This document shows, in pieces, positions 20,101 through 28,147 of a stretch of DNA of 64,000 bases (position 1 is its first letter; each line of letters starts with the position of its first letter). The position numbers and the translations under genes were made by a program. The DNA is from an uncultured Tenacibaculum sp. (GTDB lineage: Bacteria; Bacteroidota; Bacteroidia; Flavobacteriales; Flavobacteriaceae): assembly GCF_947498805.1 (NCBI RefSeq), contig NZ_CANMLT010000003.1, forward strand, positions 1 through 64,000. Reading direction: 5' to 3'. The notes beneath the pieces are model-generated. The model had not been told where the DNA came from and made no database searches. It worked only from the letters and a program-made list of their open reading frames with translations.

Positions 20101-20289
20101 TCCTGTTGGGACTTCATGATTATCAGTTGAGAAGTAGTTTAGATTTTTTGAAAAATTATAGGCAAATAATACCCAATCCTCTATAGTAAAATCGTGCAAC
20201 TCGAAATTATCTGGATTCAAAGCATCAATGAAGCGCTGCTCTTGTCCGGTTCCGTTTCGTTTTAATATGTTTGTAATGATTTTACTCAT
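17095..20289 (-). CDS. eCIS baseplate protein, gpJ-like (Afp11-like)
   Basis: A 1064-aa protein. The C-terminal third has the strongly conserved gpJ block: FGGSAEESDTNFYRRISERL, then HKNRAITLWDYEHLILQEFP, and a following beta-rich domain. The first ~130 residues are helical and the centre carries beta-sandwich-like insertions. It lies 5 nt after the gp25-like gene and overlaps the Afp12-like gene by 13 nt. It should form the inner baseplate wedge with gp25 and the Afp12-like protein. Confidence 0.88.
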   Translation of the reverse strand: MSKIITNILKRNGTGQEQRFIDALNPDNFELHDFTIEDWVLFAYNFSKNLNYFSTDNHEVPTGNWKEFFKKLIDTSVSIDASNARGTRNYDKLKEHISKELSELTKTSELTPHLALFVCFLKLLEFSKERFNKLTKRHLDFYYKEILQVNKRAPIPDQAHIIFELAKKISTHQVKEGTSLDAKKDGLGNQLVYTTNEELIVNKATVGALKTVYNSNTDTLKKIKISEVANTKDGIKEPLPEEAPYWYPFGYPAGNENADELQDAQLGFSIASPMLLLQEGHRTVTISIKFGAQFSKETFKANEVLKQIQLFGSGKEKWITPTLTKINAINDGNLSITDTISFTFELDFDADALLPYQEEFLLQKYNTTHPLVQFVFDISNETGYNFYRFIADNTVSEITIKADVKGVQTVHIENDNGELRPNKPFHPFTTQPIKGSNFKVGYQEAFTKKWNDFTVNLQWKNTPEDFKTWYQAYLKSSSYTSIQSYADTLKLGQNANLIVGNETYFTAEKRMLHSGGSGKETAGEIIDLFKKQTVGDGDTEEIFYTATIATKNTSNSYQIDKAEGLQLSIETSFLHNRYPKLYALAVSADDKEINLPNEPYTPLVESITVDYIAEEKLVVSEASIEDNRIQLFHKHPFGQHEENYAIKEYQQKEKGIKDIFDKDIIQTFLVPRYCIGGHLFIGLENVEVQQSVSLLVQVLEGSENPEAKSFEDNEKISWSVLCDNKWKNLENNTITNSTDNFLKSGIVKFSIPREATSTNTVLPEGYVWIKAQMNKSFDAVCKTINIHSQAVVATFENNDNEVSHLKEGLPSGTIKKMVTRIPQIKSVNQPYNAFGGSAEESDTNFYRRISERLRHKNRAITLWDYEHLILQEFPEIYKVKCLNHTSKTSFTAAGNVTLVVVPDTVNKNVFDIYQPRVSKATLNRVKNYINALNTLHVNAEVINPNYEEVRIGLEAKFYEGLDESFYKERLKTDITKFLSPWAFDDTKEVTFDVMLHKSVLIDYLEKLPYVDYLQNVTMNEDATIYQIEPSDPKSILVSAKNHNLTTVLTTCKGTKQEIKLTCQL

Positions 20290-20294
20290 GTTTT

Positions 20295-20708
20295 TTAATT
20301 TATATCAGTTCCTTCACCTTTATAAAAAGGGAAAACAACATTGGTTCGGCTGTTTGTAGCTCTAATTCTATAATCTATTTTTATTACTAGTTTTCCTTCT
20401 AAAGGATCAGTTTCTGAAATGTCTATTTTTATAACATCTATTCTTGGTTCGTGATATAGAATTGCAGTTTCTATTCTTTCTTTAGCTAAGGTTATTAGGG
20501 TTCTGTCTAGTTTTTCAAAAAGTAGATCTTCTAAGTTACATCCATAACCAGGTAACATTACGCGTTCTCCTAAGCGGGTACTTAGTAATATTTCTAAACT
20601 ACTTTTAATGTCCTCTTCTTCAGAGATCATCACAACTTCATTAAGATCTTCTGAAAATTCTGGCGGAAACCCCCAACCTATTCCTAAAAACGATTTTTTA
20701 TTTTCCAT
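20295..20708 (-). CDS. gp25-like baseplate protein (Afp9-like)
   Basis: A 137-aa protein of the gp25/IraD-like fold. It has the usual WGFPPEF start, the SLEILLSTRLGERVMLPGYG block and the LITLAKERIETAILYHEPRI helix with the EPR motif that joins sheath to baseplate in contractile systems. Length is normal for the family. The gene is 1 nt after the PAAR gene and 5 nt before the gpJ-like gene. Confidence 0.92.
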   Translation of the reverse strand: MENKKSFLGIGWGFPPEFSEDLNEVVMISEEEDIKSSLEILLSTRLGERVMLPGYGCNLEDLLFEKLDRTLITLAKERIETAILYHEPRIDVIKIDISETDPLEGKLVIKIDYRIRATNSRTNVVFPFYKGEGTDIN

Positions 20709-20709
20709 T

Positions 20710-21000
20710 TTATCCTATTAATACGGTAAACTCTCCTAACACAATGGTTCCTCCATGAGAAGTACTATCTCCCATTCTTGCTGCTGGCATTCCTCCTATA
20801 AGTACAGTACCTGAACCTGCTATAATGGTGTCTGGAGGACCTACACAGGTTGCCATATCTCCTACTCTTGCAGCTGGCATTCCTCCTATTAATACTGTAG
20901 GTTCTCCGGCTGGTAAAATTGGACCTCCTACATGAGGTACTACTCCTGTTACCATTGGACATACATGCATGTCTGTTACTCTTGCTGCTGGTTGTCCCAT
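20710..21000 (-). CDS. PAAR-repeat spike tip protein (Afp10-like)
   Basis: A 96-aa protein with three PAARxxD repeats (residues 4-10, 42-48, 72-78), Gly-rich strands, and His/Cys residues (H12, C14, C52, H82) suited to zinc binding at the tip. It caps the VgrG-like spike. There is no C-terminal toxin extension, so effectors are not fused to the tip here. It sits 4 nt after the VgrG-like gene. Confidence 0.95.
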   Translation of the reverse strand: MGQPAARVTDMHVCPMVTGVVPHVGGPILPAGEPTVLIGGMPAARVGDMATCVGPPDTIIAGSGTVLIGGMPAARMGDSTSHGGTIVLGEFTVLIG

Positions 21001-21004
21001 TTCT

Positions 21005-22750
21005 TTAATTTATTTGTACTAATGATCCTTTTAATACTGCTATAGCACTCGTAGATACTTCTGCTCCAGCACTTCCTTCTGCTTTGAATTCGGCATTGGC
21101 AGCAATGCTTACATTGGTTCCTTCTATATTCACATCTCCCGATGCTTTTATAGAAATATCGCCTGCACTTTCCATCGAAATACCATCACTATTAATGGTA
21201 ACTACATTTGAATTGTCATCTTCAATAGTAATAGCTCCTTCATCTTCGTCTAGTGAAATTACTTTCCCTGCAGGTGTTTCTATGGTGATGATTTTCTTAT
21301 CATCATCAAACAGAACTTTCATTTCACTTCTGGTTATGATTCCTTTTTCGTGATTGTCATCTGCTGCCGTGATTGGTGATGGTTTGGCACTACTATGCAA
21401 CATTCCTAAAACAATGGCATCATTAGGGTCTTGATTAATGAACCCTACGATTACCTCATCTCCTAATTCTGGACGAAAGAAAATTCCTCTATTCTCTCCT
21501 GCATCTGGTGATGCCACTCTACACCAAATTCCTTCTTCTTCATTATTGATTATTGGAATTTGCACAAGAATTCTATCTTCTCCATCTGGATCTTCCTCCA
21601 GTTGAGATACGATCCCTACTTGTAGTCCTTGAATGGCTGGTAATAATCCTGAAGCGGGTTTTGCAGATATTTCAAAAGTTTCTGAAAACCATTCGGTACT
21701 CAATCCAAATTGCGCATTGCATACCCAGTTTCCTTCCGAAATTACATGTTGAACTCCTGTTACATATATATTCCCGCTAAAACGATCTCCAACTCCTTCT
21801 AGTTTTAGAATTGTATTTGGTTTTACTGAAGGAATTCCTTGAAATTTTGCTCTTCCTCGTACTTTTGCTAATTGCTGAAATAACCATTTGGCATCTGCCC
21901 AATCCTGGAGTTCTGTATCGGTAACTGCTCCACCATGACGTAGTTCTAAATTTTCTAGTCCGATTACTTCGTTTAAATCACTTGCAGATAAATTTCCATT
22001 AAGACTCACGCTAGGATCTTGCCCTTCTACCTCAACCAGTTCTTGATCGGCATGATTCCATCCATAGGCAGCTACTTTTTGTACCTGATGGCGTGCATCA
22101 ATTTCTGCATCAAAATCAAGTAGTGAACTTCCAAAGGTTACTGTTTCAACTTCCGATTGACCTACATCTGGTTTTGCAATTGTGATAGTTCCATCATCAA
22201 CAAAACAAAGTTTCCCATTAGCCTGAGCTCTTGAGACTAAGAAATCCCAATCTGAAGCATTGTATTGCACTAATTCTGGATGACTGTGGTTTGTACTTTC
22301 TACATCGCTTGACAAGCCATATGTTCCAATAATTTCCTCAAAAATGTCGCTGTCGGTACTTTCGTAATAGTACTTACTTTTTCTACCAACGGTCATTTTT
22401 ACGGCTTCATCTTTACACTCTACGATTAGTTGCGATGTATTTGCTCTAATTCTTAAGTTATGCTTGATTACAATTCCTTTAAAAATGATTTCCTCATCTG
22501 AATGATACCCAGCAGTAATTTCTATTTCCTTTCCTGGAATTAGTAATTCTTCATTGCTTAGTTTAAAATCTCTTGCTGAAGGATCACCGTCTATCAATAC
22601 TATTTGAGCTGTTGGTATTTTGTTGGTTTCTTTAGAAACGGTAATACTTTTTACCTCATAAAGTTTTGATAACTCTTCTCCTTCTATTAGGACTTTAAAA
22701 GTGATTAAATCGGCACTTTTAGAAGTTTGTATGACTCCTGTATTATTCAT
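21005..22750 (-). CDS. VgrG-like spike protein (Afp8-like)
   Basis: A 581-aa protein with gp27-like domains (about 1-370, including YNASDWDFLVSRAQANGKLC), a gp5 OB-fold (about 375-460, with DRILVQIPIINNEEEGIWCR and FFRPELGDEVIVGF) and a C-terminal beta-helix with short repeats up to the end. It forms the trimeric central spike of the particle. The start codon directly follows the stop of the LysM gene with no spacer. Confidence 0.93.
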   Translation of the reverse strand: MNNTGVIQTSKSADLITFKVLIEGEELSKLYEVKSITVSKETNKIPTAQIVLIDGDPSARDFKLSNEELLIPGKEIEITAGYHSDEEIIFKGIVIKHNLRIRANTSQLIVECKDEAVKMTVGRKSKYYYESTDSDIFEEIIGTYGLSSDVESTNHSHPELVQYNASDWDFLVSRAQANGKLCFVDDGTITIAKPDVGQSEVETVTFGSSLLDFDAEIDARHQVQKVAAYGWNHADQELVEVEGQDPSVSLNGNLSASDLNEVIGLENLELRHGGAVTDTELQDWADAKWLFQQLAKVRGRAKFQGIPSVKPNTILKLEGVGDRFSGNIYVTGVQHVISEGNWVCNAQFGLSTEWFSETFEISAKPASGLLPAIQGLQVGIVSQLEEDPDGEDRILVQIPIINNEEEGIWCRVASPDAGENRGIFFRPELGDEVIVGFINQDPNDAIVLGMLHSSAKPSPITAADDNHEKGIITRSEMKVLFDDDKKIITIETPAGKVISLDEDEGAITIEDDNSNVVTINSDGISMESAGDISIKASGDVNIEGTNVSIAANAEFKAEGSAGAEVSTSAIAVLKGSLVQIN

Positions 22751-23437
22751 TTAGGCAAACTTTTGTAATGGTGGAAAAAATAATTCCTGTCCTGGTTGTA
22801 ATTTTCTGAATTGTGCAATCTTATTGACTCTTGCTACTTCCAAATAGTATTTCGAATCGCCATAAATACGGTGACACATTAGTGGTAATGTATCTCCTGC
22901 TTTTACCTTTCGATAATGGGTTAAATCTGGCGATTGATTGTTTTCTCTTGCTACACGAAGATCATCATCAATGGTTCCTTTGACCTTTAGTTTAGCATTG
23001 GCTCTCAATGGTGTTCCATCGGGTGCAAACAATCGATATTCTATGGCTAAGTCTACTAATGATCCTTTGAAAAGTAATGCACCCCATTTAATCATTAAAT
23101 AGTATGGTTTGTGCTCTTCTCCGCTATAATCAAAAACAATTCTTTTAAAAGCTTCTATTTTATCAATGATACCATCTTTATAATTTGGTTCTCCATCGAT
23201 TACTCCTGAACTATCAAACAATAAATCGAGGTCAAGTTCTTGCGGTGCAATTCTTGTAAACTTTGGCTGTGTAGCACTTGTTCCTTGTCCTTGCTGCTCT
23301 GAATACTCTGGTTTATAAGCAACCATATATTTTTCAGGGTTTACCAGTGTGGTAAACTCTCCATCGGCTACTTCGTCATTAAACTTTTCGTCTGTATAGG
23401 CTTTTATAACCAGTTTTTTTAATTCTCCTTGACTCAT
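22751..23437 (-). CDS. LysM-containing baseplate protein (Afp7-like)
   Basis: A 228-aa protein. Residues 1-165 match the N-terminal domain of CIS LysM proteins (FTTLVNPEKY, then PQELDLDLLFDSSG and YLMIKWGALLFKGSL). Residues 178-224 form a LysM-like domain (YRKVKAGDTLPLMCHRIYG, ending LQPGQELFFPP). It links tube start and spike to the baseplate, in the position of T4 gp53. The start ATG overlaps the DUF5908 stop (TAATG). Confidence 0.92.
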   Translation of the reverse strand: MSQGELKKLVIKAYTDEKFNDEVADGEFTTLVNPEKYMVAYKPEYSEQQGQGTSATQPKFTRIAPQELDLDLLFDSSGVIDGEPNYKDGIIDKIEAFKRIVFDYSGEEHKPYYLMIKWGALLFKGSLVDLAIEYRLFAPDGTPLRANAKLKVKGTIDDDLRVARENNQSPDLTHYRKVKAGDTLPLMCHRIYGDSKYYLEVARVNKIAQFRKLQPGQELFFPPLQKFA

Positions 23438-23598
23438 TATCGTTCTTTTTGTCTTTCAAGAATATCCATTACCTCTTCTACACAAGCAGCTACAATTGCC
23501 GCTGTATTATCGCTTTTTGCTCCACTTGGTTGCCCTTGTGGTTCTGCTTTTTCGTCTACATTAATTTTAATGTGTAATTCTTTGATGGTAATTGGCAT
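23437..23598 (-). CDS. DUF5908 family eCIS miniprotein
   Basis: A 53-aa frame from ATG at 23598 to TAA at 23437-23439. The protein starts MPITIKELHIKINVDE, the recurrent N-terminus of DUF5908 proteins found in eCIS clusters, followed by a Gly/Pro/Lys linker and a C-terminal helix (VAACVEEVMDILERQKER). It is coupled on both sides: 1 nt after the second tube gene, with its stop overlapping the LysM start. Its role is unknown; the position suggests a tube-baseplate adaptor or chaperone. Confidence 0.82.
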   Translation of the reverse strand: MPITIKELHIKINVDEKAEPQGQPSGAKSDNTAAIVAACVEEVMDILERQKER

Positions 23599-23599
23599 T

Positions 23600-24040
23600 T
23601 TAGGCGACTTTAAAATAATTATAGGTTAACTCTAAGGTTTCTATCACTAGTTTACTTTCTTCAGCATTCAAATCCCCCACATTCCATTTCACTGGATATG
23701 CTTTTACAATGTTCCAAGTTTGCAACGGTTGATGGTCTTCTCCGAGTAATTTCACCGTAATATCTACTGGTTTAATCTCAAAATTCTCCAATGCTTTTTT
23801 ACACCATTTTATCAATTCTGAATCTATGAGCATTCCTCTTTTTAAAACCAAGTTTGGAAACTTAGATCGTACCGGAATCTTATGCTTGAATCTGTTTTCT
23901 CCACCCTCAGTGATTTCTTCTGTTTCAAGATCTACTGATAGACCTGAAACAGATTGAAATGACACATCTTTGTCTTTAGTAGAAATTCCTTGAAATTCTA
24001 CCTTAAAATGAAATCCTACGGGTGGATAGTAACTTTCCAT
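23600..24040 (-). CDS. Second tube protein (gp19-like, Afp5-like)
   Basis: A 146-aa protein of the gp19/Hcp-like tube family, with FHFKVEFQGISTKDKDVSFQ and VSGLSVDLETEEI near the start and a C-terminal LVIETLELTYNYF strand. It is clearly diverged from the first tube protein, so it may form the first ring on the baseplate rather than the main tube, as Afp5 does. It overlaps the first tube gene by 1 nt (TAATG). Confidence 0.9.
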   Translation of the reverse strand: MESYYPPVGFHFKVEFQGISTKDKDVSFQSVSGLSVDLETEEITEGGENRFKHKIPVRSKFPNLVLKRGMLIDSELIKWCKKALENFEIKPVDITVKLLGEDHQPLQTWNIVKAYPVKWNVGDLNAEESKLVIETLELTYNYFKVA

Positions 24041-24486
24041 TAGCTTATCATTGTTAATTTTTGATGAACGAATTCTGCCGTTTCAATAGCAATCTCATTT
24101 CCATCTGCTTTTAAATCGGTTGGAGTTACTTTAGTAACATAGGCATCTTGCGCTTTCCACGTTACTGCTGGCGCTCCGTTTTCATCTAATAAACTTATGG
24201 TTAGGTCTCCTCTAAACTGCTCTCCTCCTTCTTGGAAATAAACAGTTTTAGCCCACTGCTCATAAAATTGCTTGCTTTTATCTACAAAAGTTCCGCGCTT
24301 TACCGTGATGTTAGGATATTCGAATAACCCCGGTTGTTTACTCTTATGGTATTCGCTATCTGCTCCTCCACGATACTCTATCATCTTATTTTCAAAAGTT
24401 AATCCTGATACTTCTGTACAGTTAAACTTGGTATCTCCAAAGGTTACTTCAAAGGAAAACTTTGGAAGTGGATATAATTGTGCCAT
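24040..24486 (-). CDS. Main inner tube protein (gp19-like, Afp1-like)
   Basis: A 148-aa gp19/Hcp-fold protein: PKFSFEVTFGDTKFNCTEVSG at the start (conserved F-V and SGL core) and IAIETAEFVHQKL at the end. Stacked hexamers of this family form the inner tube. It lies 36 nt after the sheath gene. Confidence 0.92.
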   Translation of the reverse strand: MAQLYPLPKFSFEVTFGDTKFNCTEVSGLTFENKMIEYRGGADSEYHKSKQPGLFEYPNITVKRGTFVDKSKQFYEQWAKTVYFQEGGEQFRGDLTISLLDENGAPAVTWKAQDAYVTKVTPTDLKADGNEIAIETAEFVHQKLTMIS

Positions 24487-24522
24487 GATTTTCTAATTTT
24501 TAATTCTTGTTTGGTTAGTTAA

Positions 24523-26487
24523 TTATGCCTCTTGCATTTTGTGAGAGAACTTAAGTATGATAAACTCTGCCGGACGTACTACCGCCATTCCAATTTCAAC
24601 GATCATATTTCCTTCTAAAATATCTTGTGCTGTCATGGTTTCTCCTAATCCTACACTTACATAAAATGCTTTGTCTGGTGTTGGACCAGCTAAGGCTCCT
24701 ACTCTCCATTGCTGCGTTAAGAAGTTATCAATCATTGCTTTTACGCGAACCCATGTATTTTTATCATTTGGTTCAAAAACAAATTGCTCCGTAGCTTTTT
24801 TAATTGACTCTTCTGCCATGTTAAAGAAGCGTCTTACTGAAACATATCTCCATTCGTTATCGTTTCCTGCTAAGGTTCTAGCTCCCCATACTAAGTTTCC
24901 TTTTCCTACAAAAGCACGGATAGCATTTACAGATTTACCTGCTTTGGTATCTACATTTAATCCTTGTTGTGCTTCATGTGAAATTGGAATTGATGGTGAC
25001 GATACATAGTTTAATCCTACATTGGCTGGTGCTTTCCAAACTCCTCTATCAGAATCAACACGAGCATAAATTCCTGCCATAGTTGCACTAGGAGCTAACT
25101 TTACTGGTAACAACCCAATCTCTGATCGAATTTTGTTATATAAAGCATTATTGTCTGCTTTAATATCTGCTAATGTTGGTAAGCTTGTTACGCCTCCTAA
25201 TCCATCAATTGCTCCTTTTAAAGCGAATAATTCATCTGCTGTTTTTTGCCCATCTAAATCAGTATACACTCCGTTATTGGTCATGTCTACCATATCTACA
25301 ATTCCTAACAATCCGAAAACGTTTGGTGTTGTAACATTAAAAGTGTTGGTCAATTTCGTTTTGGTATCATCTTGCTGAAGTTTGAACAATCTCGAATGCA
25401 AATCGGCTAAAGTTGCTTCCAAATTTCCATCCATCCATGCATTCAAAGCAGTAGTTGTTGCATTTAAACCTACTTCACCTGAAGCTTCAGAATCGTCAAT
25501 CAAATCATTAATTTCATTGGTAATTGCTTCTAAATACTCTATGATATTTCGTACACTTGCAATAGCATCATTTTTAAAACCTAAGGCTGTATCATTGTCT
25601 GCTGCATTGTCAATATTGTCTTCTGCAGCTACGATTGTTGCTAACAACTCTTCTAGTTTTGCTAAATCGATACCATCAATTGCTCCGGCTGCTTTTACAG
25701 ATAAGCTTTCTTCTAATCCATTTATATCTATTTTAGACTCGTCATATGAGAAATCAATAATGGTATTTAAATATGGGAAGTATGCAGCTCCGTATTTTAA
25801 GTAATCTTTTCCTAAAGAAAGTTTACTTCTTAACGCCTCTACTGGATCTACATCATCTACTCCATCATTATACTCTGCATCTCTATAAGTATCAATAATG
25901 GTAAAACGGTCTTGTAATTTATTACATTGAGTCAATGCCAATCCGTATAAGCTATAAAAGTCTGCATCTGAAATTAATGAAGTTGCATCTGGAAAAACAA
26001 TTAGCGTAACTTCATCTACTAACTCAACTGCATCTAACCCTTCTTTTAATCCGTTGAAGCCATTATTAGCAACTTCTTGTAAAATAACAGGATCGTTGTT
26101 ATTATTAGTTCTTGCTGACGTGTACGTTCCTACTGAAGTAATATAACATGGTCCTCCTCCATTGGCAAAATACATTTGCATATTATAGTACATCTTAAAT
26201 GGTGATGGTGTGTTTGGTTGCCCAACAATGATTTCTTCATTTGCACTATTTGGATTAGTTACATTGACTTGAATACTTGTTTCTTTTTCTGAAAAACCAA
26301 AAAATTCTTCGTACTCTAACATTGAAGTAATTCTCATAGGCTTCAATACTAAATCGTCATTTTCTTTTTTCTTCGCTTTTTCGGTATATCCAATAAATGC
26401 TGGAATTGCCGTTTCTACTTGAGCTACCGAAGGCGGAAACTTTACAATTTCTTCTACGTAAACTCCTGGTGTTTTGTAAGCTGACAT
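24523..26487 (-). CDS. Contractile sheath protein with large insertion
   Basis: A 654-aa sheath protein. The start TPGVYVEEI, the IPAFIGYTEKA strand and the conserved C-terminus (WRYVSVRRFFNMAEESIKKA, then PAEFIILKFSHKMQEA) are typical of phage-like and eCIS sheaths. Between them, about residues 250-450, lies an extra mainly helical region (Ala, Asn, Asp-rich) that shorter sheaths lack; it probably forms an outer-surface domain. This is the only sheath gene here, whereas Afp and PVC have several paralogues. Confidence 0.93.
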   Translation of the reverse strand: MSAYKTPGVYVEEIVKFPPSVAQVETAIPAFIGYTEKAKKKENDDLVLKPMRITSMLEYEEFFGFSEKETSIQVNVTNPNSANEEIIVGQPNTPSPFKMYYNMQMYFANGGGPCYITSVGTYTSARTNNNNDPVILQEVANNGFNGLKEGLDAVELVDEVTLIVFPDATSLISDADFYSLYGLALTQCNKLQDRFTIIDTYRDAEYNDGVDDVDPVEALRSKLSLGKDYLKYGAAYFPYLNTIIDFSYDESKIDINGLEESLSVKAAGAIDGIDLAKLEELLATIVAAEDNIDNAADNDTALGFKNDAIASVRNIIEYLEAITNEINDLIDDSEASGEVGLNATTTALNAWMDGNLEATLADLHSRLFKLQQDDTKTKLTNTFNVTTPNVFGLLGIVDMVDMTNNGVYTDLDGQKTADELFALKGAIDGLGGVTSLPTLADIKADNNALYNKIRSEIGLLPVKLAPSATMAGIYARVDSDRGVWKAPANVGLNYVSSPSIPISHEAQQGLNVDTKAGKSVNAIRAFVGKGNLVWGARTLAGNDNEWRYVSVRRFFNMAEESIKKATEQFVFEPNDKNTWVRVKAMIDNFLTQQWRVGALAGPTPDKAFYVSVGLGETMTAQDILEGNMIVEIGMAVVRPAEFIILKFSHKMQEA

Positions 26488-26508
26488 AATTATTAATTTT
26501 AATTTTTG

Positions 26509-27570
26509 TTATATGAATATTTCTGAATAATAGTTCTGTTGTTCTTTGGTAATACTTTCTACACTAGGATTGGGGAAGAATATGGTTCCTTGCGGTTGGG
26601 GAGATACATCGGTTTTACCAATCTCTACCTTTCCATTTTGTGTTAAAGGTTGTTTTTGATTGGTAACCATGATGGTATTTTCTGATGGCTGATTATAGCG
26701 CCAAAATGTTTTCTTGTTTTCTATATAAATTTGAAAGTCTATCGTGTCTTTTAATAAACACTGTTTCATTAAGTCAAAGTTTCCAGTTTCTTCATCTTCA
26801 GTTGCAACATCTTCTGTGAAGTTTGTATTGTTATCTCCTGAAATCTTCAATTGTACAACTCCAATAATTTTATTGTTTTTAACACTCGCTATCGATTGAT
26901 TTAAACTTTCTAAAATCTCTGTTTCTTCATCATCTAAAGGCAGTGCATTCTCTATCTTATTTTCAATAGTATCTATAACACTAGCCTCTATATTGGCTAT
27001 ACTAACTCTTTTAGGTGTTTGTGCTTGATCTTGATATTCTTTTTCTAAGTCGTATACCAAGCGTCTTGATTCTTTTTCTGTGAGTAAAAACGAATCCCAT
27101 GTTTCAATTGAACCATTTGCATCAAAAACATTGGTAATCGATGTAGCATTGTTTGACAGATAATATAGTTGAGGTGAATTCTTCTCAATTACATCTGTAT
27201 AATTTTCAAAATAACTATCTGCTATACGGATGTAAAAGGTCAATACTAAATCATCTGATAAGTTGATTATCGGGTGAAATCGTTCTACTTCTGTATTTCC
27301 TTCTTTACTATTTACTCTTAACGAACTAGTTAAAACTCGAATTCCTTTTAAGTGATTTCGTATTAACAATCGATAGTTTTTCACCAGCTTTTTAGTAAGT
27401 ACATTCGGAACAATTTCTAAGAAGTGAGCAATGTTATAGTTTCTCTCTGTTTCTCTCTTATCTTCTTCAGACAACTCATCATTTGCATTTGCTGCATGGT
27501 ATTTCTCTTCTCCTTTATCAAGAAAATAAGCATGTAATACATTTAGATTGAAAAGTGTTTTGTATACCAT
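26509..27570 (-). CDS. 353-aa eCIS protein of unknown function between terminator and sheath genes
   Basis: I do not recognise a named family. The protein begins with LFNLNVLHAYFLDKGEEKY, then a helical, charged stretch, a region resembling beta strands around ADSYFENYTDV and RRLVYDLEKEYQDQA, and an acidic centre (about 195-260). It starts 1 nt after the Afp16-like gene and ends 21 nt before the sheath gene. The pairing with the tube terminator suggests a cap or cap-adaptor part, as described for AlgoCIS; this is inference from position only. Confidence 0.65.
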   Translation of the reverse strand: MVYKTLFNLNVLHAYFLDKGEEKYHAANANDELSEEDKRETERNYNIAHFLEIVPNVLTKKLVKNYRLLIRNHLKGIRVLTSSLRVNSKEGNTEVERFHPIINLSDDLVLTFYIRIADSYFENYTDVIEKNSPQLYYLSNNATSITNVFDANGSIETWDSFLLTEKESRRLVYDLEKEYQDQAQTPKRVSIANIEASVIDTIENKIENALPLDDEETEILESLNQSIASVKNNKIIGVVQLKISGDNNTNFTEDVATEDEETGNFDLMKQCLLKDTIDFQIYIENKKTFWRYNQPSENTIMVTNQKQPLTQNGKVEIGKTDVSPQPQGTIFFPNPSVESITKEQQNYYSEIFI

Positions 27571-27571
27571 T

Positions 27572-28147
27572 TTAGTTATCGATTAATGTATTTTTACTTA
27601 CTTCTGAAACTACTGATCCTTCTTTGGTAATTACATCTCTCTCTATTTCTAATAAAGTGAGTTTGTATAAGACTGAAGGAGCTTGTTTTCCACCTAATGT
27701 TCCCCAGATAAAATTGAGTTCTTCAAAAGTGGGTGTATATAGTTCTACAATGAATTTGAAACTTTTAATATTTTCAACTCCATCTACATTTTCATAATTG
27801 GAATTTGCTTGTGTGAATACTTTCTTTCCTTGAAAAAAAGCAATAATCTTTGTTAAACTTTTTAAAGATTCTGTGTAGGTAGATTTGTTTAGGCTAAAAA
27901 GTATAAATAGATTTAAAAATACTTTTGGATTTTTATACGTAACCGAAGTTCCATTAACGTAATTATTACGGGTGTTTTTTAAGGCAAATTCTTCTTGAAT
28001 ATTAATTAAAGACAAAGGAATATCTGGAAAATTTCCTTGAGGTGTTCCTTCTGCATTAGCTTCTGCAATATTGGCTAATCCAACGGCATTTTCATCAAGA
28101 TAAACGTTCAATTCTTCCACAAGAATTTGTAGCATCTCGTAAATCAT
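27572..28147 (-). CDS. DUF4255 / Pvc16-like tube terminator protein (Afp16-like), first gene of the eCIS operon
   Basis: A 191-aa protein. The start (LQILVEELNVYLDEN), PDIPLSLINIQEEFALKN, the FLNLFILFSLN strand and ELNFIWGTLGGKQAPSVLYKL match the DUF4255/Pvc16 N-terminal domain. The family caps the end of tube and sheath and fixes particle length. It is the promoter-proximal gene, with 460 nt of non-coding DNA upstream up to bioF. Confidence 0.88.
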   Translation of the reverse strand: MIYEMLQILVEELNVYLDENAVGLANIAEANAEGTPQGNFPDIPLSLINIQEEFALKNTRNNYVNGTSVTYKNPKVFLNLFILFSLNKSTYTESLKSLTKIIAFFQGKKVFTQANSNYENVDGVENIKSFKFIVELYTPTFEELNFIWGTLGGKQAPSVLYKLTLLEIERDVITKEGSVVSEVSKNTLIDN

